The notes under the pieces: generated by a model
What the model was told of the DNA's origin: nothing
The model's input: only the letters and a program-made list of their open reading frames with translations
Databases searched by the model: none
Shown: positions 7,706-16,751 of the stretch, piece by piece
Position numbering within the stretch: position 1 is the stretch's first letter
Layout: the number at the start of each line of letters is the position of its first letter
Assembly: GCA_900770785.1 (NCBI GenBank)
Contig: CAAGLJ010000247.1
Span: 1 to 32,055, forward strand
Length of the DNA stretch: 32,055 nucleotides
Reading direction: 5' to 3'
From: Lachnospiraceae bacterium
GTDB taxonomy: Bacteria; Bacillota; Clostridia; Lachnospirales; Lachnospiraceae
Position numbers and translations under genes: made by a program

Positions 7706-9484
7706 CTATTCTTCTTTAAGATAATTTTGCCCTCTCTCATAAAACAGTGCAAAAGCCAAAAACGGTATACACACAAATATTGAGTAGGCATACCGAAATT
7801 CTGCAAATACCGGAGTAGCTGCCAGCAATGTGGCTATGTTCCCCAGAAGGGGAACCGCCATGACAATAACCTTCTTATTTCCCCGAATCATGGCCAGGTA
7901 CATCAGGTACATTGTCAGCCAGACAAAAAAGCCTATGCATAAAAGGATATACAGCATCGGAATTACCTGGAATATCCAAAGATATTCGTACATCAGGCGG
8001 CTGAACAGATAAGAGCCTTCTGTCCTGAATATTCCCAGACTGTTCTCCTGAACCCCATGCTCCCATCTCCAATAATTGTAGCCCCCGTTCCAATAGCCTC
8101 GTGTCTGGTCTATCCAGGCCTTAAGGTACTCCACAGGATGGGAGAGTCCCAACTCAATGTAAAGCTTTATAAAGTCTTTAGAATGATCTTTAATCAGCTT
8201 AACATTATTCTTTTCCCGTATCAAATTTTTCAGAGGGTCAACAAAATAGGGCAGATAGGCTTCCTCAACTCTGTCAATATCAACCACCTGTGACAGTATG
8301 GCTTCCTGTTCTTTTGTCAAATCATCACCGTCTGTAATCACCCTTGCTATCTGCTGTATGGGAATTGCCAGAGACTCAAGAATATCCGGTTCACTGACCT
8401 GCAGCATATTCAATACGGGGCCTTTCATGATGAAAGAGGCTATGGCAACCGCAATAAAAGTAATCACCAGCTTTTTATGCTTGCCGCGAAAAAGGAGAAG
8501 AAAGGTTACGGCGCAGAGTATAAAGGCCGGCCATCCGTTATTTCTGAACAGACAAACTCCCATTCCTCCCAACACTAACATACCGTAGTTCAACGCCATA
8601 CTGCATCCTATTTCCTCTGTAATCCTGAAAAAAGCCACTATAAGTATCAGCATAAATATGGCAAATAAAGCATCTTTTCTCATGGTCGTACTATAAGCAA
8701 TATTATAGGGTAAAAAAGTATAAATCAGAGCAGTCCCCATAACCACTTTTGCTGAAACTTTCATCTGATAAAGCGTTACCGTAAGGTAGGCAAAGCCAGC
8801 TGCCATAAAAACAGCCTGAAAAACACTGTATACTGCCACTGCCCCATTAATATCATTAAACAGCTTCCTGCCTATATCGAAAAATACTTTTATCAGCATT
8901 GTGGAATAGAAGGGATGATGATTAGAGTATTCATTTGCCATAATTTCTCTCAGCTGATGAACACTGTCCGGCGTAATCGTTCCCGGATAGTTAAACAGAA
9001 AAAAGATAATCAGGTAGATAGATGTGGTAAAAACAAAGGCCATTCCAAAAACAGCTGCCGGCTTCAAGGAGTATTCATAGTGTTTTAACCTGTAGCCCTG
9101 ACAATAAACGGCAGAATACTTCAATATATTCCATAGAAGAAAGAAGCCCCCGACAAAAACAAATACTGCGGAAATACTGGCATAAATATATTGGAACCCC
9201 CTGCCTGTAGCGGCAAAGTAAGTTTCAAACAGGCCGTAATTTGCACAAACGACTGCCAGAGAAATAAGGGCCGCAATCACCAGTCCAATCACTCCCTTCG
9301 CTCCTTCAGGCGGCAAAATACTCTCCTTCCTGTTTTGATACCAGCAAAAGCTGCCCAATACGCCGATTAATAAATATACCACATAATAAGAATCTGTATT
9401 AATTAAAAACGTCATCCAATATATGCTGGTGATTATCTCAATGATAAAAAGTATCCTTTGCTTTCTATCCTTCTGTAAAACCAT
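7706..9484 (-). CDS. DUF6020-like multi-pass membrane protein (putative GT-C type glycosyltransferase)
   Basis: 592 residues with roughly a dozen hydrophobic spans. The first external loop region contains FNYPGTITPDSVHQLREI and NHHPFYSTMLIKVFF, features I associate with DUF6020 proteins. Their fold resembles GT-C transferases that use a polyprenyl-phosphate sugar, and an acidic residue in that loop (PDS) is a candidate catalytic base. Near the C-terminus is a Trp/Tyr/Gly-rich outer segment (residues about 455-470). It starts 15 bases after the GT4 gene with AGGGA upstream. Predicted role: decorating the polymer or a lipid-linked unit outside the membrane. Both the family assignment and the function are tentative. 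Confidence 0.75.
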   Translation of the reverse strand: MVLQKDRKQRILFIIEIITSIYWMTFLINTDSYYVVYLLIGVLGSFCWYQNRKESILPPEGAKGVIGLVIAALISLAVVCANYGLFETYFAATGRGFQYIYASISAVFVFVGGFFLLWNILKYSAVYCQGYRLKHYEYSLKPAAVFGMAFVFTTSIYLIIFFLFNYPGTITPDSVHQLREIMANEYSNHHPFYSTMLIKVFFDIGRKLFNDINGAVAVYSVFQAVFMAAGFAYLTVTLYQMKVSAKVVMGTALIYTFLPYNIAYSTTMRKDALFAIFMLILIVAFFRITEEIGCSMALNYGMLVLGGMGVCLFRNNGWPAFILCAVTFLLLFRGKHKKLVITFIAVAIASFIMKGPVLNMLQVSEPDILESLAIPIQQIARVITDGDDLTKEQEAILSQVVDIDRVEEAYLPYFVDPLKNLIREKNNVKLIKDHSKDFIKLYIELGLSHPVEYLKAWIDQTRGYWNGGYNYWRWEHGVQENSLGIFRTEGSYLFSRLMYEYLWIFQVIPMLYILLCIGFFVWLTMYLMYLAMIRGNKKVIVMAVPLLGNIATLLAATPVFAEFRYAYSIFVCIPFLAFALFYERGQNYLKEE

Positions 9485-9499
9485 ATCCGTTCCCTCAGC

Positions 9500-10723
9500 T
9501 TATCTCTTCTTTTGTTCATATATTTCCAGAATATTGTCGGTATAGCTTTCCAGATCAGTGAAGTGCCTCTTCCTGCAATTGGCTGCATATTCTTCAATAC
9601 ATCTGCTGTCCTTCCATACCTCTTCTATCCTGCTTTTCAGCTCTTCACTGTTTCCGCTTTCAAACAGCTTTCCAGTAAGGTTTTCATCAATCAGCTCCCC
9701 TATACCGCCTATATCGGCCCCGATCACCGGTGTGCCCAGCTGAATAGACTCCATAATGGAAAAAGGACAGTTTTCATACCATTCTGAAGGATAAATACTG
9801 AATCTTGCCCTTCGGATCACCTCCTCCAGAACCTGTCCGCTTAAAAACCCTCTGTTCTCAATGTTTTTCACCTGCTCAACCTCTTCTTCAAGGGGTCCTT
9901 TCCCTGCGAAAACAAACGGGATATGAGGAAGGCTTCTGCACACTTTAAGCAGAGTTTCTATTCCCTTCTCCTTGGAATAGCGTCCGAAGTATATGAGATA
10001 ATCTCCCTTCTTTTCCCCGATTCTGACTGCATCCCCCTCTAATGGGGTAATAAAATTCTGCATCACCACCGTTTTTCCCTTCAGCTGGGGATGATGCTCC
10101 AGCTTTGTCTGCAGGAAACGGCTGGGACAGATTACTGTATCAATATGGCGATAGGCTTTAAATATCCGGTAAAAACGTGCTTCAACGGCTCCCAGAATGC
10201 TTTTCACCCCGGAGCCATGAATACAGCGGCCTTTTATGCAGTTGATATAAGCACCATCGATACATTTTTCACAATTCCTTTCTGTCCGGGGACAGCGCAG
10301 CATATGATTCGGACATACTAATTGGTAATCATGGGCAGTGAAAACAATCTTTATCTTTCCTCCACTTCGCTTTTCATATTTTTTTATCTCATAAATAATC
10401 GATGGTGTAATCTGAAAGTTAAAATTATTTAAATGCACTACGTCCGGCTGAAAGGCATCCAGCACTCTGCGGATAGCTCTTCTTGCTTCCAGCGAATAAA
10501 TGATCTTAAAAGGATACATCAGCTTTGCCAGTTTTCCTGTATGAAAATTCATATTCGATGTATAGCTTTCCACATCGTTCCCTACAATGTTTCTCTCATC
10601 CTGCATACCAAAATACTGAACCCTGTGCCCCTTCTTTTGAAGCGCTTCACCCAGTTTGAAAATGTAGGTTTCAGAACCACCATTAGGATATAAAAATTTA
10701 TTTACAATGAGAACCCGTTTCAC
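9500..10723 (-). CDS. GT4 family glycosyltransferase with cysteine-rich insert
   Basis: About 407 residues starting at GTG 10723, which has AGGAG 9 bases upstream and lies 19 bases after the preceding gene stops. A longer frame to 10876 lacks GT character and would overlap that gene. Features are the N-terminal loop YPNGGSETY (12-20), FTAHDYQLVCPNHMLRCPR beginning near 128, and cysteines at 137, 144, 151, 154, 162 and 167 that could bind metal or brace the acceptor site. The donor site has GRYSKEKGIETL and an EX7E motif with Glu317 and Glu325. A cytoplasmic retaining transferase acting on the lipid-linked unit is likely. The cysteine segment recurs in part of the GT4 family. Confidence 0.92.
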   Translation of the reverse strand: MKRVLIVNKFLYPNGGSETYIFKLGEALQKKGHRVQYFGMQDERNIVGNDVESYTSNMNFHTGKLAKLMYPFKIIYSLEARRAIRRVLDAFQPDVVHLNNFNFQITPSIIYEIKKYEKRSGGKIKIVFTAHDYQLVCPNHMLRCPRTERNCEKCIDGAYINCIKGRCIHGSGVKSILGAVEARFYRIFKAYRHIDTVICPSRFLQTKLEHHPQLKGKTVVMQNFITPLEGDAVRIGEKKGDYLIYFGRYSKEKGIETLLKVCRSLPHIPFVFAGKGPLEEEVEQVKNIENRGFLSGQVLEEVIRRARFSIYPSEWYENCPFSIMESIQLGTPVIGADIGGIGELIDENLTGKLFESGNSEELKSRIEEVWKDSRCIEEYAANCRKRHFTDLESYTDNILEIYEQKKR

Positions 10724-10742
10724 TTCTTTTCTCTCCTGATTT

Positions 10743-12290
10743 TTATACTGTCTTAGCGTATTTTCGCTTGCCATAAACCAGCATACAGGTAAATGCGGCA
10801 AAGCCTGTAAGCATTCCCCAGGTGAGCATTCCCCGGTAAAGTTCAATGGCAATAAATTTTTCACCATCACAGACAATCATTTCTGTCTCCCCGCTCTGAT
10901 AGCCGTAGATGATTACCTTTTCCACTTCCCCGGGATTATCAATATAGATTGGCTCCAGTTCAGGATGCTGCTGCAGGATGGCAACATCAATATCTTTTTT
11001 GGGTACGATAATTGCCTCAGGCTTATTCCACAGCAGAGCATACCCTATACCGCCCAGCAGGCCAAAAAGCAAGCCTGCTGCCAGTAATTTATTCCCTTTT
11101 ACTTTAAGGGTTGTCCGAAAACCTTCCCCTAATCTGCCTATCCCAGAAAAACTAAGCTGCACTTCCCTGTCAAGCCTTCCTGGAAGTCTGATTTTCCCTC
11201 CCTCTTTTTCCGTAAACAGAATCTCTGCTGCAAATAACAAAGAAATATTTTTGAATGACGTATTAAAGAGAAAAGGTTCCATGATTCCGGCAACCAGACA
11301 GGCCAATATGATTGCCAGTTCACCGTTTCTGTTATCATGGCAGTATTTTCTGATCAGAACCAGGTATAAGCCCACAATCAATATGGTCAGGATAAGCCCA
11401 TAGGTTACATAAGCATTTACATAGGAATTATCCATCGTTAATTGAGAGGTAATGATATCGGCAACTCTGTTCCCAAACAGAGAAGGCCCCCTTAAGGTCA
11501 GAAAATGTCTTGCCAGGTTCAGTCTCGTATTCGTAAAGTGATTTACCCTTTCAAAAAGTTCCCCCTTAAGAACCAGCGGTGCTGCAAAAGAATACAGCAG
11601 AATAATTGGAAAGATCATCTGTGCTGACAGATACTCAAGCCTGCCTGGCTTTTTCCGGTAATGGCAATAAAGACATATACCCAAATAAAAGGTAACTGTT
11701 ATTACCCCTGTAGAGCTTACCGAAAAAGTGAAAACAAGAATATTTCCAATCATCAGGCCAATAACTGCTTTTAACGTAAGCTTTTCTCCCAAAAGGTATA
11801 CCAGAAACATCACCAGTACCAAATAGGAAATGTGCAGGACGTTCGGATGGCTCTGCCCCAGTCCCCAACGGATGAGCATATCCATGCCCAGCTTTTCATG
11901 AACCTTAAATGGTCCATCGATAAGATGTGTTGCATTTAGAATTGCTGTTCCAATAAAGCTTATGCTCCATATCCATGCTCCCACCGTAAATACCCTTTTT
12001 ATCGGAATATTCTTTAATCCGGTAATCATGAGAATGTACAAAACAGCACCCTTTTCTCCCGATACAAGATAGGTAATTATTCCTGTTCCTAAAAGCAGTA
12101 CAATAATAATAAACTCTTTTCGGGTATAGGCAGTCAGGCACATTTTTCCAATCCACGCAGCAGCTGCCGCGATAAGGATGAGTTTGAAGGCGGTCTGACC
12201 ATCATATAATCCGATTCCCTTGGCAAATAGTAATAAGCCAAAAAAGCAGTAATAGAGTAATTCTGAAATTTTCACTTTAATCTTATCCAT
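10743..12290 (-). CDS. O-antigen polymerase/ligase-like membrane protein (Wzy-like) with C-terminal extension
   Basis: About 515 residues from MDKIKVKISE. Ten or more hydrophobic spans surround a loop with WGLGQSHPNVLHISYLV, the HPN signature shared with the other Wzy-like gene here (27790-28938), and later SSTGVITV. Wzy proteins polymerise flipped repeat units outside the membrane; ligases of the same superfamily attach chains to acceptors. After the usual Wzy core there is a further span, then a ~70-residue polar segment (IVPKKDIDVAI to VCDGEKF) and a final span. This looks like a small external domain that typical Wzy proteins lack. ATG 12290 has AAGGA upstream; a GTG at 12323 is an alternative. 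Confidence 0.83.
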   Translation of the reverse strand: MDKIKVKISELLYYCFFGLLLFAKGIGLYDGQTAFKLILIAAAAAWIGKMCLTAYTRKEFIIIVLLLGTGIITYLVSGEKGAVLYILMITGLKNIPIKRVFTVGAWIWSISFIGTAILNATHLIDGPFKVHEKLGMDMLIRWGLGQSHPNVLHISYLVLVMFLVYLLGEKLTLKAVIGLMIGNILVFTFSVSSTGVITVTFYLGICLYCHYRKKPGRLEYLSAQMIFPIILLYSFAAPLVLKGELFERVNHFTNTRLNLARHFLTLRGPSLFGNRVADIITSQLTMDNSYVNAYVTYGLILTILIVGLYLVLIRKYCHDNRNGELAIILACLVAGIMEPFLFNTSFKNISLLFAAEILFTEKEGGKIRLPGRLDREVQLSFSGIGRLGEGFRTTLKVKGNKLLAAGLLFGLLGGIGYALLWNKPEAIIVPKKDIDVAILQQHPELEPIYIDNPGEVEKVIIYGYQSGETEMIVCDGEKFIAIELYRGMLTWGMLTGFAAFTCMLVYGKRKYAKTV

Positions 12291-12325
12291 GATATTACAA
12301 TCCTTTTTTGTATCATACGCCACTG

Positions 12326-13633
12326 CTACAGCTTTATAATTCCCTCTTCACATATCTTTCCGGTTTTCTTTTCCCGAACGACTATTTTAAGCCACTCCCT
12401 GTTTTGTTTCCTGACAATAAATTTACTTTCCCCGGAAAAATCCTGAATCAGCTCAATTTCATTTCCCTCTTCGTCTACTGAAACGATTTTATATTCTGCA
12501 TCTATCGGATAGTTGGCTGCAACTCCTACAAAACAGGTATCCTCGTATTCTTCCAGATAAATACCGAAGGTCTGCCGGGGTAAAGCTGCCAGCTTTTCTT
12601 CCACTGAAGAATAGAAAAACTTTTCCCTCTCTTCCTTATCATAATTTGTCATAATATTGGCAAATACCCTGGAATATTCTACTGCACCTTTTCCTGATAA
12701 ATGGTGGATATCCAGAAAGCATTCCCGGGAAAGCTGCAATACTTCGTTTCTGCACAGGCTAAAATCATAATACTCTATATTATTTTCTCTGGCATACGCC
12801 TTCATATAATCATAATACAGGTCATAATTTCCCATTGCTGCCAAATGAAAATCAGTAAGCGGTGTTGCTACCAGAATTAATTCAATCCCCTCTTCATTAC
12901 ATAAACTCACGATTCTGTCAAGGTAGGATAAGGAATAATCCGAAATGACATTTTCCTGGATTCTTGCAAGGTCGAACTTACCTATTTTGCTGATCATTTC
13001 AGGATTTCCGGTACTTTGCAGAGTAATCATCGCTCCCTTATAAAAATTATCCGGTTTTCCTGAGTATGGGTACTCTCCGCTTCTCTTACTTTTTACCACT
13101 CTTTCAAAACGCTGTAAATCCAACAGCTGGTTTCCATATCTGCTGGGAACCAGTAATCCCTCAAGATAACGTTCAGGCCCGCTGGCATTTAAAATAAACT
13201 CTATCCTGTTAAAGCCCGGCTGCATATTATCTGTAATACAGTAAATATACTCCATCTGGATATCTGATCTTTCTTTTGGTACATCTCTGTACTGCCTGTA
13301 GTATACATCCAGATATACGGTTTTTATATCGTTTTTCTTAATTACTTCCTTCAGCAAGTAGTATGAGCCATCCACCTTCTGCACTGGCGTAGCCGCAAGA
13401 TAAGTATTTTGCCCCATGATCTCATCCAGAGTTTGGGGATCGTACCCACAGAACACATGAGAGGAGCCCAGAAACAAAGTCTCTATATCCTCCTGCTCAT
13501 ACAGCTTAAGCATGGCATACTTGACCTCATCCCCTGCATCATCTACCAACACATAGGTTAACAGCTTATTTACCATCAAAATGGCACCGGCAATAATCAA
13601 CAGACCAATGCATATTTTTATATTTTTTTTCAT
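12326..13633 (-). CDS. SGNH/DltD-AlgJ-like acyl-transfer partner, membrane anchored
   Basis: About 435 residues. A single N-terminal hydrophobic anchor (residues about 5-30) leads to an external domain. It has LFLGSSHVFCGYD with the candidate nucleophile serine in GSS at 56-58, and a late DIHHLSGKGA that supplies the Asp-x-x-His pair of SGNH hydrolases. Such proteins work with MBOAT channels (as AlgI with AlgJ, or DltB with DltD) to move acyl groups onto polysaccharide outside the cell, and an MBOAT gene lies directly upstream. ATG 13633 follows GGGGATT of the leader repeat; an in-frame ATG at 13645 is the alternative. Exact acyl group and sugar are unknown. Confidence 0.82.
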   Translation of the reverse strand: MKKNIKICIGLLIIAGAILMVNKLLTYVLVDDAGDEVKYAMLKLYEQEDIETLFLGSSHVFCGYDPQTLDEIMGQNTYLAATPVQKVDGSYYLLKEVIKKNDIKTVYLDVYYRQYRDVPKERSDIQMEYIYCITDNMQPGFNRIEFILNASGPERYLEGLLVPSRYGNQLLDLQRFERVVKSKRSGEYPYSGKPDNFYKGAMITLQSTGNPEMISKIGKFDLARIQENVISDYSLSYLDRIVSLCNEEGIELILVATPLTDFHLAAMGNYDLYYDYMKAYARENNIEYYDFSLCRNEVLQLSRECFLDIHHLSGKGAVEYSRVFANIMTNYDKEEREKFFYSSVEEKLAALPRQTFGIYLEEYEDTCFVGVAANYPIDAEYKIVSVDEEGNEIELIQDFSGESKFIVRKQNREWLKIVVREKKTGKICEEGIIKL

Positions 13634-13718
13634 GTTAATCCCCATGTATAGAACAGGCTTTGCCTGTTCTATTGCCCAAATAAATATGTGAAAAATTTTA
13701 ATTTTTCACCCTGCCCTC
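13634..13718 (-). repeat. Double-hairpin leader repeat, copy A (between MBOAT and SGNH genes)
   Basis: 85 bp filling the whole gap between the MBOAT stop and the SGNH ATG, and matching copy B (2579-2664) in the same orientation. Hairpin one is 13648-13672, 11 perfect base pairs around a 3-base loop (AGAACAGGC/GCCTGTTCT). Hairpin two is 13688-13709, GTGAAAAATT/AATTTTTCAC around 2 bases. Between the copies the loops differ while the stem bases stay paired, and one stem change (A to G on the minus strand) keeps a G-U pair only in minus-strand RNA. The copy ends in ATGGGGATT before the start codon, so hairpin one lies just upstream of the ribosome site. Confidence 0.75.
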
Positions 13719-15161
13719 TTAAAACCGAAAATAGATAAAGCCTCTGGCTGCATCCGTTCCTGTCTGTACCCCAAGATAAAGGCAGGCACAGATTATCCCG
13801 ATATACAATATATACCTGAACCACATTTCCTGCTTTTGTACCCATTGGCGTATGGATATCCCCCGCTCGTGTACAATATCCACTGAAAATAAGATTATCA
13901 GCCCCATAAAAAGCAGATTCCTGTCTCCTGTTCCCAAAACCTCCCGGATTGCAGAAAAGTCTCCCAAAACTGAAGTCATCTGCCCTATTATTCCGAAAGC
14001 CTCCTTAAGTGAACCTGTGTAAAAAAACAGCCATGCAAAATCCACCACTGCAAAAGTTACTATACCATTTCTGAGTTTACTGCTGAAACTCTCTTTTTCT
14101 TTCTTTCTGATGGAGGAATAGAGATTATGTATAATTTGAATTAACCCATGAATAGCTCCCCATATAACAAAGTTCCAGCTTGCCCCATGCCATAACCCGC
14201 TGATGCAAAATACAATAAAAATATTGAGGTTCTTTCGCAGCTCCCCTTTTCGATTTCCTCCCAGGGGAATATACAAATAGTCTCTGAACCAGCTGGTCAG
14301 GGAAATATGCCATCTACGCCAAAATTCCTTTATATTGGTTGCCAGGTAAGGGCGTTCAAAATTTTTCATTATTTTTATTCCCATTACCTCTGCTACCCCA
14401 CAGGCCATATTGGTATATCCATCAAAATCGCAGTAAATCTGGAAAGCCAGCAGTACAGTAGCTGCTGTCAGAACGGTCAGACCATATTCCTGATAATTGC
14501 CGTATACTGTGTCCACATACAATGCCAGTCTGTCTGCCAGAATAATCTTTTGAAACAGCCCCCATAGAATTAGCAAAAGGCCATTTTTTACCCGCTCGTC
14601 ATCCCATAGCTTTCGCTTCTGCAATTCTTCAAACTGCCCCAGCATGTTCGAGGCACGTTCAATGGGCCCTGCTCCAAGCTGGGGAAAAAAAGAAACAAAA
14701 AGACCGTATTTTACCACATTGTGTTCCGCTGCCTGCCCCCGGTAAACATCAATAATATAGCCTACTGCCTGAAATGTATAATAGGAAATACCAACTGGCA
14801 GCAGCAAATCAAATCGATAATCTACTGTTTTAATACCACATAATCCCAGAAGATAGTTCAGGCTTTCAATAGCAAAATTGGAGTATTTAAACAGAAACAG
14901 CACACCCAGATTGCAGATGCAGCACAGCCCAATCGTCAACCTCTTTTGCTTACTCCCACCGGCCCTCTCCAGCAAGATACCGGTTATATATGTGCTTACC
15001 GTACTAAAGGCCAGAAAAAGTGCATATCCGGGATTCCAACACATATAAAAGTAATAGCTGACCACAAGCAGCCATACTAATCTTATTCTTTTGGGAATGC
15101 AAAATAATACTACGACTACTATTGGAAAAAAAATCATAAAGTTTATCGAGTTAAAGGACAT
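13719..15161 (-). CDS. MBOAT family O-acyltransferase (AlgI-like)
   Basis: 480 residues with many membrane spans. The start MSFNSINFMIFFPIV is characteristic of AlgI-like proteins. Core features are LPVGISYYTFQAVGYIIDVY (121-140), FFPQLGAGPIER (158-169), QIYCDFDGYTNMA (241-253), WRRWHISLTSWFRDYLYIPL (281-300) and the catalytic histidine at 325 in LWHGASWN. The protein would pass an acyl group, usually acetyl, across the membrane for transfer to polysaccharide. The SGNH-type protein encoded 85 bases downstream is its likely partner. AAGGAG lies before the ATG, 74 bases after the flippase stop. The length is normal for the family, with no missing key residue. Confidence 0.95.
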   Translation of the reverse strand: MSFNSINFMIFFPIVVVVLFCIPKRIRLVWLLVVSYYFYMCWNPGYALFLAFSTVSTYITGILLERAGGSKQKRLTIGLCCICNLGVLFLFKYSNFAIESLNYLLGLCGIKTVDYRFDLLLPVGISYYTFQAVGYIIDVYRGQAAEHNVVKYGLFVSFFPQLGAGPIERASNMLGQFEELQKRKLWDDERVKNGLLLILWGLFQKIILADRLALYVDTVYGNYQEYGLTVLTAATVLLAFQIYCDFDGYTNMACGVAEVMGIKIMKNFERPYLATNIKEFWRRWHISLTSWFRDYLYIPLGGNRKGELRKNLNIFIVFCISGLWHGASWNFVIWGAIHGLIQIIHNLYSSIRKKEKESFSSKLRNGIVTFAVVDFAWLFFYTGSLKEAFGIIGQMTSVLGDFSAIREVLGTGDRNLLFMGLIILFSVDIVHERGISIRQWVQKQEMWFRYILYIGIICACLYLGVQTGTDAARGFIYFRF

Positions 15162-15235
15162 TTTTTTACTCCTTTTTCATTTGTGTCTTCATCACATCTC
15201 CATAAACAATGTGCTTCTTAACAGTCTGCCGGTAA

Positions 15236-16750
15236 CTATTTTCTTCTTAACAGCCCCATCAGATATCCCAGCTCCTTCGTTCTGCCAAAACACAGCAGGA
15301 ACAGTAAATTGTAAACCAGTACAATCATTATACCGGTAAGAAGGAATGACAATATAGTAATCTGCTGTAAAAGAAACCTGCTTAAAAACACCACTATGGC
15401 CAGTGTCACCGCCAATACCAGCAGCTTCTTTGCCGTATCCAGGAAATACTCCCCGGCTCCCTTCCCAAAGCATACCCGATAAATAATAAAAGGCTTTGTT
15501 ACATTTGCAATCAGTCCCGAAATAATGGTTCCGATATAGATTCCAGCCAGTCCCAGAGTCTGAACCAGTGCAATAGAGATGACCAGATTAACTACTCCCT
15601 GTATCAGAGCCAGATACTTATCCTCTTCAAATACTCCCGCTGCCGTTTTAAAATTGGATAGAACAATTCGGTCTCCCTTAAAGTAATAGTCAATAAGAAT
15701 CAGAGCAATTACCACATTGCTCAACATCCATTTTTTTCCCAGCCATAAATCAACAATCAGAGGAGATAGCAGGACATAAAAGCCAATGGCCGACAGTCCA
15801 TAAACCCAATTAGCCACAAAACGATAAATCATGAACATCTCATACTGCTTCTCGCCCGATTCCGTGGCAATCAGATTCCCAAAGCTGGAAATTACTGAGT
15901 TAAAAATGATGTTCACAAAGCCGGAAATGGAGTTAATTACCATGGTATAGTTATCCACCACACCTACCAGTGAAACCTGGATAAAAGAAGAGATGATTAT
16001 GCTGTCTGTCTGCAGCCTTGCCACATCTCCCACCTTATGACAAACCAAAGCCCTGGTTTTATCCTTAATTGCCTGGGTTTCCTCCCTTCCCAAAGGCCTG
16101 ACATTTTTCTCCTTAAGATAGGGGTAAAGTTTATTCAGATATTGGCTGACGTAAATTTTCTGCACCAGCTCCACTGCCGCTGCTGTCAGCAAATAAAGCA
16201 GAAAATTGGCTGTCAGCAAAAGTACAACGATCTGGCTGATGGTAGTCACCAATTTAGTCAGTGTCAGCACATTCGTCTGGATATAATTTTTCTGCTCTGC
16301 ATTTACCAGACTGTATTTATAGGCCACAAAATAGGTACTGACCGTATTAAACAGGAAAATCACATAATAAATGGTCAGCTCCTGCATCCCATAGTCACCT
16401 GGCTCTTTAATGAAATACTTTAAGAATGGAATCAGAATGATGCCAATCACTGCTACCACTCCTGCAATAGCCCGGTATGCCTTTTTGTAAAACAGCATAT
16501 AGGATTTGATCTTTTCCAAATCCCCATTTGCCACCGGAGCATAGAGGCTGTAGTTTAAAGCCGTTCCAATACCCAGCTCTGCCAAAGACAGCATGGTAAG
16601 CACTCCTGTGTACAGGCCGTTAATACCCAGAAGAGTCTCATCCAGTTTCATGATAAAGACCGTTCTGAGTACAAAACCCAGAACGGTTGAGGTTATATTT
16701 CCTATATAGCCAAAGGCTATATTCTTTGCTGCATATTTAACTCTGCTCAA
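15236..16750 (-). CDS. wzx: Wzx-type oligosaccharide flippase
   Basis: 504 residues with about 12-14 hydrophobic spans. The N-terminus (NIAFGYIGNITSTVLGFVLR) and the ETLLGINGLYTGVLTMLSLA segment are typical of the Firmicutes polysaccharide transporter branch of the MOP superfamily. It moves undecaprenyl-diphosphate-linked repeat units from the inner to the outer leaflet for a Wzy polymerase. The start is TTG 16750, with GGAG 5 bases upstream inside the end of the preceding gene, whose TGA sits one base before it, suggesting translational coupling. It is the only Wzx-like gene in the window, while two Wzy-like genes are present. Confidence 0.92.
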   Translation of the reverse strand: MSRVKYAAKNIAFGYIGNITSTVLGFVLRTVFIMKLDETLLGINGLYTGVLTMLSLAELGIGTALNYSLYAPVANGDLEKIKSYMLFYKKAYRAIAGVVAVIGIILIPFLKYFIKEPGDYGMQELTIYYVIFLFNTVSTYFVAYKYSLVNAEQKNYIQTNVLTLTKLVTTISQIVVLLLTANFLLYLLTAAAVELVQKIYVSQYLNKLYPYLKEKNVRPLGREETQAIKDKTRALVCHKVGDVARLQTDSIIISSFIQVSLVGVVDNYTMVINSISGFVNIIFNSVISSFGNLIATESGEKQYEMFMIYRFVANWVYGLSAIGFYVLLSPLIVDLWLGKKWMLSNVVIALILIDYYFKGDRIVLSNFKTAAGVFEEDKYLALIQGVVNLVISIALVQTLGLAGIYIGTIISGLIANVTKPFIIYRVCFGKGAGEYFLDTAKKLLVLAVTLAIVVFLSRFLLQQITILSFLLTGIMIVLVYNLLFLLCFGRTKELGYLMGLLRRK

Positions 16751-16751
16751 A

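Noticed and set aside
10724..10876. 51-residue N-terminal extension of the GT4 gene at 9500-10723
   Set aside because: It overlaps the end of the Wzy-like gene, has no GT4 sequence, and the GTG at 10723 has its own AGGAG.
13634..13718. Leader repeats considered as ends of an insertion sequence or as an invertible promoter
   Set aside because: No transposase or recombinase gene is present, the copies are direct rather than inverted, and the internal arms are only a few bases apart.
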